A DNA stretch of 13,501 nt. Source: Verrucomicrobia bacterium UBA6354. GTDB taxonomy: Bacteria > Verrucomicrobiota > Kiritimatiellia > RFP12 > UBA1067. Made by a program: the position numbers and the translations under genes. The notes under the pieces are model-generated. The model was not told the origin of the DNA, ran no database searches, and worked only from the letters and a program-made list of their open reading frames with translations. Within the stretch, counting starts at the first letter, position 1, and each line of letters opens with the position of its first letter. The stretch is taken from positions 1 through 13,501 of the forward strand of contig DJRS01000118.1 in NCBI GenBank assembly GCA_002440145.1, written 5' to 3'. This document shows positions 1-10,100 of this stretch, piece after piece.

Positions 1-3000
1 GCGGCGGGCATGCCGCCAATCGAGCTGATCGCGCAGTCCAGACCATTGTCCAGCCCGCCATTGTCGACCGCGCCGACCTTGTAGCCGAACGCGTAGGCGT
101 CGCGTGTCGTATCGGAACTGCAGTTCCATTTGAGGCGGAACGCCGTCGCACCCGCAAGCGTGGACCCCGCATAGACGTGACCTTCGCCGCGGCCGACCGC
201 GCTCGCGTACTTTGTCGAGTCCTCATTGTTCGCCGTTGCGCCCGCCGGACCGCCCGCGATGAGCGTCAGGAACTTGGACGGGGTAATCGTATACTTGTAG
301 GTCATCGTCACCGGCGGCGTGGCGTCGCTGTCCTTGTCCTCGATCGTGACCGTCACCGTGCGGTCGCCCTGCGCCGAACCGAAATCGGGCACGAACTTCC
401 TCGAGGTCGCCTCCGTCACATACCACGACCCTCCATTGTCGCAGCCCGTGATCGTGACGCGCACGCCCGCCTCCGGCCAGTTCGCGGTCGTCGTGCCGAA
501 GTCGGCGTCCACGTCGCTCCGGACCGTCCAGGTGATCGGATAGCTGCTGGCGAGACCGCCCGAAACCTCCCAGGCGTTCGTATTGGCTTCCGCCGGCTGG
601 AACGAGCAGCTCGGCGCCACGTTCTCGACATAGACGCGCTGCGTCTTGGCCTTGGTGTAGTAGTCGTTTGCCGGCTGGCCGCTCGTCGGGAGCGTTGTCG
701 TGGACGTCACCTGCGCGTCGACCACGAATCCGTCCACCGAGGACACCATCGTACCGTCCATTTCGCTGATGGCGAGTTCCACCGGCGCGGTGCCCGTCAG
801 ACGGACCTTAACCGTCGTCGTCCGCGTGGCGTCGTCGTAGCTGTACGAGCCCGCGACGATGTCGTTGTTCGCGGAATCGATCTTCAGAAGACCGGGGTTG
901 ACTTTAAGTTCCGGCACGGTCGTCTTGGGCGCGATCTTCACCTCGACTTCCAGCGGATCGACCTGCTGTTCGTCCCAGTAGCTGAGACCGACTTCGATCT
1001 TGCCGCCGCGCTCGGTTTCATAGTAGGTCTCCGCCGAAGGCTTGATTTCCACAATCGGGTTGTCCAGGACCTCGACCTTCACCGAATAGGAAGCGGGCGC
1101 CCAATCGTCCATGTCCTTGTCCTTGACCTGGGCCTTTATCTCCCACGTGCCGGACTGATTGAACGTCCATGTGAAAGCGTTGGCCTCTTTGTTCGGATTG
1201 CCGCGTATGATTTTCGGATTATCGGCGGATGTGACGACTATACCGTTGCGCGACACGGTCCACTTCGTCTGGAAGCGCTTGTCCTCCGGCGTTTCGACGT
1301 CATTCGTCAAGTCGTACGTACCCGCGTCTTTGACGACGGCCTTGAAGGTGCGGGACATTCCTTTCGGCAAACGGCTCGGGAACAGATAGCCGTCCCCTTG
1401 CGCCTCGATATTGTTCATTTCAATGCGCGTGATCGTCGGTTCGACATTCATGACGGTCACGTTGACGGAGCCGGACGAGTAGAGCGACACGATCTTCGAG
1501 GCGTCCGTACCGTCCCAATACTCGTCCGTCGCCAGCACCACTTCGAAGGAAAGACCCAAGCCGCCGATATCTTCCGAGGCACCGTCGACAAGGCGGAGCT
1601 TCCCCTCGATCTGCGACTGGCCGCCCGTGATCTTCCAGCCCTTGGGCGAGTCCATCCCGATTACCGCGTTGAAACCGTTGATGCCGCTGAACATGTTGCC
1701 GTCGATGCTGGAATCGGAGGGACGCAGATACGCGTAAAGGTTTGCGCCCGTGTCGTTCGCGGTGCTCAATGCAATCTTGAATGTCGCGGTCTCGCCTTCC
1801 GTGTAGGGCTCGTCCTTGTCCGCGGTAATCGTGATCGTGCGCGCGGCCTGCACATTGGCCTTGAACGCATAGGTTTTCGCGCTCGACTGCCCGCTGACCG
1901 GCGAAACGACATAGATCAGCGTGTCCTGTTCGGCCGCCTCGCGGGGAAACTTGAGTTGCGGCAGCTTAAGCGTCTCGTTGTAGCCGCCGGCACCGTCCGA
2001 TTCCAGCGCATAGAGCAGATTGTTCTGCCCCACATAGTAGACGCCGCTCAACTGCGTGAAGGAGTTGCCCGTCGCGCCGGGATATTTCACGTAAATCTTG
2101 TAGCCCTTGGCGCGATCCGCCATGTCCGCATATGCGTCTGCAACCGTGATTTCGACATCCGTCGCCACGTTGGCCACCGCTTCGAAGGGACTGCCCACCG
2201 AAACCTCGGGCGCGCTTGTCACCGTGACGGTCGGGCCGTTCTTCGCGGTGAAATAGGCGTCCGCCGCCGCATCCGCCACAGACGGCTTGAATTCGATGCC
2301 GCCGGTGCCGGACGCCGTCTTGGAATCGGAACGCAGGAAGTAGGCGTACACCGGCGCCGTCGCCGTCGCACCCGCCGGGAGCGTGACGGTGATTGTGGAG
2401 TCGGACGGCACGCTGGTTGCCTGGTTCTGCATCGCGAACCGCACATACTCGGCCGACGCGCCGGCAAGCCCGATGACCTCGGGGGTGATCGTAACCGTGA
2501 CATCGCCCGCCGCATACGCCTGCGAAGCCTCGACCCAGACCGAAGCCTTGGCGGAAAGGTAATTCTCGTCCGCCGCGACCGTGCTCGCGCTCGTCTTCAC
2601 CGTCAAGGTCGGCGGCAGGGGTTCGCCCACCATGACGGGAACCGTCAGGTAATCCACAACGCGCCCGGTGCTGGAAGAAATGGTGTAGTAGGGCGTGGAA
2701 CTCAGGACTATCTTCGTCTTCGCGCCCTCGGCGCCTACCGCCTTGAGCGTGAAATTCCCCGTCAGCTCCCCGCCGTAGATCGTCACCTTGCCGACATGCG
2801 TGCTGATGCGACTGCCGTCGTTATCCGTGGCGAGCTCTTTCGCCTCGCCGCCGTCGACGGTGATGATCGAATCGTCTTCAGACCACACGTACAGCGTCAC
2901 GGCCTGCGAAACGGCTGCGCGCGCCGTCAAACTCGGGGCGATGCCGTTCTTTGGCGTCGTGGAGTTCTTGTGTATCGTGCGCCACACCGGTTCCGCCTCC

Positions 3001-3683
3001 GTCTGGGCGACCTGCCAGCTGTTGTCGAAGTCGATCGTCTGGACGTAGAAACCGCATTTTGCCAACGTCATATCCGACAAGGGGCTATCCGTCTCAGGAG
3101 GCTGTACGGTCCGGTCGGGCTGCCACAGCCAAAAGTTGCAGGTCTTTCCGCTGTCCGTCACAATCGACCACGCCCCGATCGTCAAAGGGTCGAAATAGAA
3201 GGCTGTCGACGAATTCGCGTCCGTTATCGGGCTGGTGGCGTCCGCTGCGAGCCGGATCGGCAGGGCGAACTCGCCCGGCTCGACCGTGTAGCTGAAAATA
3301 AGGTCCGTGTAGTAGGTCCCGTTGATCTGCTGCGGGGCCGGCGCATTGACAAGCGTCGCCCAGCGAATGGGGCCCGTACCCGTGCCGCCGGGCGTATCGG
3401 TCACGTAGAGACCGATCTGCAACGGGAACACCGCCGCCGTGCCCGTCCCTACGTACTTGACCTGCCAGGCCTCGTTGATATCCACGTCCGAACGACCGAT
3501 CAAGCGCATGCGGAAGTAGAACGTCTGGCCGCTCTGGAGCGGATCGTCAATCGTGCGCGGCGCGATCGTCTCGCCTGCCGCGTTGCACGGGCGGATTTCA
3601 TAGACGTCGCCGTTGTCCGCGCGCGCAGACAGACCCGCCGCGAGCCCCAGTGCGCAAACCAATGTTTTGAGCAGTTTCTTCAT
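1..3683 (-). CDS. Large exported protein with Calx-beta-like and PKD-like modules (partial, C terminus outside window)
   Basis: An uninterrupted frame runs from ATG at 3683 to the left edge (about 1227 codons, no stop), so the C terminus is missing. The start encodes MKKLLKTLVCALGLAAGLSARA followed by DNGDV, a textbook signal peptide with a cleavage site after Ala22. AAGGGA (3693-3698) lies 9 bases upstream and supports this start. The mature part is rich in beta-strand, Thr, Val and Asp. Residues about 358-495 look Ig-like or MBG-like. Residues about 605-740 contain a Calx-beta-like entry (TEGETATFKIALS). Residues about 765-878 form a PKD-like module (SRTFKAVVKDAG, FTWTFNQSGTWEIKAQVKDKD, then SYSVKVEVLD). 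A second PKD/Ig-like stretch lies at about 1012-1132. Such modules usually mediate adhesion or act as spacers in surface proteins. No catalytic domain is visible. It is last in the visible operon, 3 bases after the lipoprotein stop. The substrate or partner is unknown; the anchor, if any, would be in the unseen C terminus. Confidence 0.92.
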   Translation of the reverse strand, partial: MKKLLKTLVCALGLAAGLSARADNGDVYEIRPCNAAGETIAPRTIDDPLQSGQTFYFRMRLIGRSDVDINEAWQVKYVGTGTAAVFPLQIGLYVTDTPGGTGTGPIRWATLVNAPAPQQINGTYYTDLIFSYTVEPGEFALPIRLAADATSPITDANSSTAFYFDPLTIGAWSIVTDSGKTCNFWLWQPDRTVQPPETDSPLSDMTLAKCGFYVQTIDFDNSWQVAQTEAEPVWRTIHKNSTTPKNGIAPSLTARAAVSQAVTLYVWSEDDSIITVDGGEAKELATDNDGSRISTHVGKVTIYGGELTGNFTLKAVGAEGAKTKIVLSSTPYYTISSSTGRVVDYLTVPVMVGEPLPPTLTVKTSASTVAADENYLSAKASVWVEASQAYAAGDVTVTITPEVIGLAGASAEYVRFAMQNQATSVPSDSTITVTLPAGATATAPVYAYFLRSDSKTASGTGGIEFKPSVADAAADAYFTAKNGPTVTVTSAPEVSVGSPFEAVANVATDVEITVADAYADMADRAKGYKIYVKYPGATGNSFTQLSGVYYVGQNNLLYALESDGAGGYNETLKLPQLKFPREAAEQDTLIYVVSPVSGQSSAKTYAFKANVQAARTITITADKDEPYTEGETATFKIALSTANDTGANLYAYLRPSDSSIDGNMFSGINGFNAVIGMDSPKGWKITGGQSQIEGKLRLVDGASEDIGGLGLSFEVVLATDEYWDGTDASKIVSLYSSGSVNVTVMNVEPTITRIEMNNIEAQGDGYLFPSRLPKGMSRTFKAVVKDAGTYDLTNDVETPEDKRFQTKWTVSRNGIVVTSADNPKIIRGNPNKEANAFTWTFNQSGTWEIKAQVKDKDMDDWAPASYSVKVEVLDNPIVEIKPSAETYYETERGGKIEVGLSYWDEQQVDPLEVEVKIAPKTTVPELKVNPGLLKIDSANNDIVAGSYSYDDATRTTTVKVRLTGTAPVELAISEMDGTMVSSVDGFVVDAQVTSTTTLPTSGQPANDYYTKAKTQRVYVENVAPSCSFQPAEANTNAWEVSGGLASSYPITWTVRSDVDADFGTTTANWPEAGVRVTITGCDNGGSWYVTEATSRKFVPDFGSAQGDRTVTVTIEDKDSDATPPVTMTYKYTITPSKFLTLIAGGPAGATANNEDSTKYASAVGRGEGHVYAGSTLAGATAFRLKWNCSSDTTRDAYAFGYKVGAVDNGGLDNGLDCAISSIGGMPA

Positions 3684-3686
3684 GAT

Positions 3687-4118
3687 TTAGTTTCCCTTGC
3701 TAGAAATGTTGCCGGTGTTGTTTTCACGCGCCTTGCGCGCCTCGATCGCCGCGTTCTCGCGCAGAATGCGCGCCCGGATAAGCTGTTCGGTCTGCGTCTT
3801 GTTCGCGTCGTACTCCTTGCGCAGACCCTCGCGCCGGCTGCGCAGGGCGACCGCTTCCTCTGACTTTGGATCTTTCGCTTCCGCCGCCTTGATGGCGTTC
3901 TCGAGCGCCTCGATGCGCGTGAAAATCTCGTCGCGTTTCGCCATGCGCGCGTGCAAGGCGTCCGTATACGCCTTGTCTTCCATGCGCGAAAGCGGTTTGT
4001 CGAACGGGTCGGCCGGCGCCTCGGGAGCCTCTTTCGAGCAGCCCGCGACAAACAAGCCGCACGCCAGCGCCGCGGCCGCGGCGCCGCCCAGAATAAATCC
4101 GTCTCTGCACGTCTTCAT
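3687..4118 (-). CDS. Small coiled-coil lipoprotein
   Basis: The 143-residue product starts MKTCRDGFIL, then has an Ala/Gly-rich hydrophobic stretch and the lipobox VAGC, with the lipid-accepting Cys at residue 27. It should be cleaved by signal peptidase II and anchored by its N terminus. Ser follows the Cys, which by the E. coli +2 rule would favour the outer membrane. A short Pro/Ala linker (about 31-40) leads into a highly charged, Ala/Glu/Lys/Arg-rich region (about 44-131) that should be one or two long helices or a coiled coil. The tail is polar. I chose ATG at 4118 rather than the upstream TTG at 4133 because it overlaps the TGA of the giant gene as ATGA, the usual sign of translational coupling, and because it puts the signal peptide at the N terminus. 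The stop is 3 bases from the next start. I do not recognise the family. A periplasmic spacer, tether or assembly partner for the two large exported neighbours is inference. Confidence 0.87.
   Translation of the reverse strand: MKTCRDGFILGGAAAAALACGLFVAGCSKEAPEAPADPFDKPLSRMEDKAYTDALHARMAKRDEIFTRIEALENAIKAAEAKDPKSEEAVALRSRREGLRKEYDANKTQTEQLIRARILRENAAIEARKARENNTGNISSKGN
3693..3698 (-). promoter_or_regulatory. Ribosome binding site of the PKD-type gene
   Basis: AAGGGA on the minus strand lies 9 bases before ATG 3683 and inside the last codons of the lipoprotein gene. It is the best Shine-Dalgarno match among the four genes here and decides the start of the truncated gene, in agreement with the signal peptide. 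Confidence 0.65.
4115..4118 (-). promoter_or_regulatory. ATGA stop/start overlap (translational coupling)
   Basis: On the minus strand the bases read ATGA: the TGA ends the giant protein and the ATG begins the lipoprotein. There is no strong Shine-Dalgarno sequence just upstream (GGGA lies about 9 bases before the ATG), so re-initiation by ribosomes finishing the 8.57 kb gene is a likely way to translate the lipoprotein. This also fixes the lipoprotein start. Confidence 0.75.
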
Positions 4119-7100
4119 GGTGTCGTATCCCAATTGTAGTAGTTTTCCTGTTTGAGAGGTTCAACGGTCACCGGCTTGATGCGCGTGTCCAGCGACCAGA
4201 AATAAAACGCCTGCTTGTTGTCGGGGTGATCGAACGCCCACTCCGCCCAGCTGTCGCTGCCGATTGCGGTCGGCGAACTGCGCGAGAACGGATCCGTCAC
4301 CTCGATGCGGCTTGTGTGGTCGGTGTCGAAAGAATCCGCCCCGAACACGAACCAGCGCAACGGCACCCAGCACGTGTAATTGCTGATGGACGAATACCCG
4401 TTGTTGAGGAATCCCGTCACCTTGAAGGTCGCGCTCGTCCAGTTCTTGTTGATCCACGCCGGATCCGTCGCGTAGGCGAGCGAATGCGACCCGGGGTCGA
4501 GCCCGCGCAGCACGTACGGGCTCCAACTCGCCGCGGTCTGCGTGTTCGTCATGTAGAGCTTCACGCCCATGCGCAGATTGGTGAGGACGCTGCCCGTCCC
4601 TGTCGAGGCGATCTGATGCTCGCGCGGCGGCTCGGCCATGCCGCCCACCAGCCGCAGACCGTTCGTGGTCGGGTCCATATCCAGCCAGTACATCGTCGTC
4701 AAAGACAGATTCGTGACAAATGCGCCGCTCAGGCTGTGGAATTCGGCGAGGTTGATCTCACCCGAACCCGCGTTCGGCCACGCGTTCCCGTAGACGTCGG
4801 TCCCCTTCTCCAGCCAGTCGATGACCGCAGGCGAATAGGGATTGTCCGCGCCGAGACCCAGATCGCGCAGCTTCTCCGCGACCTGCGCCGTCGCGACGAC
4901 CGTCACATTGTTCGAAACGCCGCGCCCCACGTTCACGCTGTAGCGTCGCGTGCCGGCGGGCGTCCACGCCAGAGCCGTGCCGTTCGTCATCACGTCGCGC
5001 AGTTCGTACCAGTTGTCGACCTCGTAGGTGATGTTCGTGCCGTGCACGGAGCCCTTCTTCATGTAGAGGATGCGGCTCGCATTGGTGAAATCGCCCGCGT
5101 CGCCGATGCGTTGGCGGATATGGCCGGGCGTAAGGTTGAGTGTCGCGTCGATCCGGATGCTTTCGCCATTCGGCGTGGGAATGGCGTCCGGGTCTATCTG
5201 CTGACCCTCGTTGACGCGGCCGGGCGTCGCCCGCGCCGTGTTCACCCACTTGTTGGAGGTTTCGCCGTGGTCGTAAAGCACACTCAACGAAGCCCCCGAG
5301 CCCGTGTAGCCCGAACCCGTGACCTGCAGAACCGGCTTTTCGGCGGCACGATCCTTGTCGTCCACGCCCACATAGAAATAGCGGGCGCCGGGCTGGAATT
5401 CGTTCATCTGGTTCACGGCGTTCGTCGGACCGTAAATACTCTCGTAGTACGCCATGCCGTCCCACTTGTTCGTGCCCAGCGCCACGAGTTCGTGCTCCAC
5501 GATGCCGCTCGGGCGCACGAACTGCAACGCGAACGGCGTCGTCGGAACGATTTCCCCGGATTGGCTCATGGCCTGTCCCGCCACGGTCGGCTTCTCCCAC
5601 ACCGCATCGAGCGAGCCGTTGTCGCGCCTCAGATAGCCGTTGCTCTGCGCCGCGGGCGACCCCACCACCACGAAGGTCATGTTCGACTGCACGTAGGCGG
5701 AATCCTTGGCGGTCGGTGCGCCCAAATAGCCGAAACGCACGAGCGTGTTCGTGACGACGGACTTGGACGCGGCGAGCGGTTCCAAAAGGCGCAAGGCCCA
5801 CCCCTGCAAATCGGCGCCCGCCGGAAACGCGAGTTCGATGAACTGCGCCTTGGCGTCTTTGTTCTGCCACGCCGCATCGCGCCCGCCCCAGATGTTGATT
5901 TCGTTGATCCACGCCCAGCCCGGCGCGACCTTGTCCAGGATCGTATACGCCGCGAACCCTTCCGGATGCTGCGCGTTGAAATCGACCGGACGGTACCAGT
6001 CCGGCGTCTGCCAGTCCGCCGCGGTGAGAATGTTCGTCTGTGGGATTTCGGACGCGCCGGGATTCGTCTTGTCCTCCCTCTGGTACCAGACCGCCTCCAA
6101 GGCGTACTGGACGACCGAACCCGACATCGAAACGGGGTCGGCCACCGCGTCCGGCGCCGTCTCGTAGCTGGAACGGAACACGCGGTTGGAGTCCGCCGCG
6201 AGGGCGAGTTCCGCCGACTTCGTCTCCGCCCGGTCGCGCCAGTTCTCGAATCCCCACGGGCTGGCGCCCCGGTACCAGTAGAGCCGCACCTTGACGTCGC
6301 GGCTGAAGTCGATGCTCTCCGGGAGCTGCGCGCCGTAGACTTCGCACTGCACGCCCCACGACTCGCCGCACAGCGGCTGTTCCGCCGCGCTCGGCACGTT
6401 CGGGACGCGCTTCGTCCCCGAAAGGTCGCTGCGGAACGCCCCCACGTTGCGGAAGCCCATGCGCGGGCGCACCGCCTCGGACACGAACACCTCGTCCAGC
6501 AGCACGCGCACGGCGTCCGTGTAGTTCGTCGGTATCACGTCGCCCGACGCCTGGACGTCCTTCACGCCCGACACCTCCAGGCGGAACGCCGCGTAGACCT
6601 CGCCCGGATTCGTCACGTACTTGTAGGTCGCGTACGTGTCGTTCGAAACGACGAACGTCTGCAGCTCCGTCCAGACCGGGCTGTTGCCGTCCTTCGCGCC
6701 GCGCAGCACCACGCTCGCCGGCTGCGCGTCGCGCGCGGCGTCCTCCGGATAGCCGTACTTGCGCGCCTTGAAGCTGATTTCGCCGATGTAGTTCGTCTGG
6801 AAGGTCGGCGTCTGCACGAAAGGCCGGTTCTGGCGGTACGCCGCTTCGTCCGTGGACAGCGTGTCGTTTGTGACGGAATTGTTGAGCGCGAGGCTCTGCC
6901 CGGACACGCCGTCGGCAAGGAAGATGCGCGCATTGTCGTGCCGGGCGTCGTTCACGGCGTTCGTGCCGTCGCAGACCATGCGCAGGTTCCACCCCCACCA
7001 GCTGCGTTCGTCCAGCGCCGGCTCGTCGTAGCACGAAACCTCGGTCACGGTGACCTCGCCGAACAGGTTGGGGTCCGTCTCCGCCGCGACCTGCGCGATG

Positions 7101-10100
7101 GTGTTCGTGTCCACGACGAGGCGCATGGCGCCCTCGATGCCGTGCAACCCGAGATAGCAGCTGAGACGGCCGCCCTTGCGGTCCAGGTCGCTCATGCCCG
7201 CGAAGGAGAAGTTCGTCACCGTCGTCCAGCCCGAAAAGCCGTCCAGCTCGGTGGAATTGTAGCCGTTCGTCGCGATTTCGAGCCGCAGATTCGCGTTCGC
7301 CTGGGCGTCCCTGTAGCCGAAGGACAGCATGCCGAGCCCCAGTCCGCGGTTCGCCCGCCCGTCCATCCAGGGCGTGCGGATCGAGCCGCACCCGCCCGGC
7401 GCCGTGCGCTTCGCGCTCAGCAGGATGCCCGTCGTCTTCTCGTTTTTGTTCGAGACGATCCACGCGTGCGTGAAGACGAAGTTCGTGTCGCCCCCGGACG
7501 TGTAGTTGGGGATGTCCGCCACGCTGTGCCCGTCCACGCCGTCTTTGTCCGTCCAGGAGTTGCCGGCCCACTGGGTCAGTTCGACCGTGTCCAGCACGAT
7601 ATCCACGCGCGGATCCCTTTGCCCGCTTTCCACCTTGAACTGCACCTGGCAACGCTCGGTCGTGTAGAGCGGAATCTCGAAGCGCGTCGCGCCGAACGAG
7701 GCGAGATTCGTCGTCCAGAGCGGCGTCTGCGGCCATGCGGCGCTTCCGGGCGCCCTCGTGTAGATCGAGAGCTTCTGCGGCGCGGCGGACGCCTTTACGA
7801 GCCCGTTCGTGTAGACGAGCGAACCGGGGCGGAGCGCCCAATCCCCTTTCGCCGGGGTCGCGTTGGAGAGCTTGGGGGACGGGGAGGGGAAAGCCATCGC
7901 GCCGCTTGCCCACGTCTCGCTGTCGCCCCCCATCTTCGTCGGTTCGCGCCAAAGGGCCATTTGGCGGAATTCCGCCTCGCAGTTCGCGGAAATGACGCCG
8001 TATTCGCCGCTGCGTAGACGCTCCGGCGACACGTCTTTATAGACGAAGCCCGTCCAGTCGCCAACCAGGAACTTCGCGTTCTCGACCCCGTCGGCCATCT
8101 GCGTCTGGCGCGCGGCGACCTGCAGCCAGGTGGCGTCCTTGTCCGTGCGGGCGGAAATGAAGAGCGGCTGGCTGTCGCCCGTCTTCGAGAACGTCCAGCT
8201 CGTGTTGTTCGTCCACGCCTTCAGGAGCGTGGAAATCAATCCGCCGTTCACGTTGTCGGTGTTCCAGCGATAGAGCGACAGAACCTGTTTCTTTTCCTCG
8301 ACCTGCTCCCAGCGCGCCTCGTACGCGCCCTCGTATTGCCGGTAGTAGGCGATGGCCGAAATGGATCCGTTGCCGCGGAAGTTGCCGATGCCCTTCGGGT
8401 CGAACACGCCCGCCGCGAAGAACGTGTAGTTCGAAAGCGTCGACCCGTCGCGCACATGGGCGAAGTAGTCGGGGTCGACGACCTGCCCCAGCCGCGCGTT
8501 GAAGGAAATCTTCTTGAGCCCGCGCGGGGCGTACGCCGAAGCCTCGTAGGTGAGGCTGCCCTTGCCGCTACCCTGCATCTGGAGCGCGACGCCCGATTTC
8601 GGGTCCGCGTATTTCTTCGCGACCCACATGCCCGGACCGGATACCCAGGCGTCAAGCCCGTCGGCTTTGTCGAACTCGCCGATCTGGATCATCTCCGCCA
8701 CGCGCGCCTCGTTGGTCACGAAGTAGTCCGCGAACCGCCAGGAGTCGTACGTCTCCGACATGGGCTTCCAGCCCGTGAAGTTTTCCTCGTAGTAGCGCTT
8801 CCTGGACGACGTGCCGACCTTGTAGTCGTTCGTCTCGGAGGTGCCCTTGAAATACGGCCCCGACGCGTCCGTCCAGCCGTTGAAGTTCTGGTAGTCGGCG
8901 TGCGCCACGGTGACGGCGCGCGAAGTGGCGTCCATCTGGAACATGTACCCGCCCGTCGCGCCGTCCAGCGTCAGCGACGACCAGCTGTTCGTGTCGCCTT
9001 CGCTCAACACCCCGCTGACCGGGAACTCCGCCGTGGCGCTCGCCACGTAGAGGATGTTCGTGTTGGCGGACCACGCCGCGCCGGGCGTCTGCCGGTCGCG
9101 CAAGACGAACCGGTACCGCAGGTACCGCAGGGTCTTGCCCGCGAAATTCGTCGAAACCGGCACGTACCCGCGCCAGAAACCCGAATCCGTCACGTAGAGC
9201 GAGGCGAACTGCTCGTTCGTGTCCGCCCCGACGCGGTACGCCACGGAAACCGACGCGTAGTCGCTTTGGCCTTCCCGCAGACGGACGAACCAGTCCGTGC
9301 CGCGGCTGGCCAGACGGACGGGCGAAGCGAGCGCGTTCGTGACGCACGCGATCTTCTCCGTGAAAAGCTCGCCCAGCTTGATGTTCAGCCCCGAATAGTC
9401 CACGTAGGAGTAGAACGGCGCGTTCAGCCGGGAAATGTAGCGGAACTCCACGTCGCCCGGCAACCTCTCGCCCGAGGGCGCGCGCAAATCGAGACCGTCA
9501 CGCGAAACGAGCGTCTCCGTGTCCAGATAGACGTCCTTCCAATCGTTCGTGATCTGGTCGAGATACCGCCACCGATACTGCATCTGGACGGACGACAGGA
9601 ACGCCGAGACGTCCGCCGGCGCGCCCGGATTCGTCGTGTAGACGACGCGCCCGCGCGCCTTGACCTCCGTGTCGAAGACGGACGGGAACGGCACGCTCCA
9701 CGCGCCGCCCTGCCCGACCACGGACTTTCCTTCGAGCGTCTCGTCGAAGAAGCCGCACGGCTCGATGTCCGCCCGCATCGCCGGATACGACACGAGAATG
9801 TTGTCCACCAGGATGAAGCCGCCGCGGTCCGCGCCCTTGGGCTCGCTCGGGAACTCCGGCGCCACGCCCGTGCGGCGGATGCGGAAGCGGACCAGCCCCC
9901 GCTCGTTCACCTGCGCGCAGATGCGGTAGAAGTTGCGGTCCGACCCGCCGGTCGCGACCGTCAACGCCGCGACATTCGTTTCCGCCGGGCGCTCCGCCAG
10001 GAATTTGCCCCCGACGACCGGCAGGGACAGAAGCGGGACGGGCTCCCAGACGCGACCATCCTCCTCGGACACGCCGGCGAGCGCGTTGGTGCCGGCGAGC

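Noticed and set aside
177..3863. Plus-strand open frame of 1228 codons opposite the PKD-type gene
   Set aside because: The translation is an Arg/His/Asp/Val-rich string without a signal peptide or domain. The minus strand has a signal peptide, a ribosome site and recognisable modules. It is a GC-rich antisense shadow.
4758..7952. Minus-strand open frame of 1064 codons in another frame
   Set aside because: It lies wholly inside the giant gene out of frame and is Gly/Arg/Ala-rich without structure. The real frame encodes the lamin-tail-like module here.
4226..8017. Plus-strand open frame of 1263 codons opposite the giant gene
   Set aside because: Same Arg/His/Ala/Val composition and no recognisable motif. 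It arises because GC-ending codons on the minus strand rarely give stops in the opposite frame.
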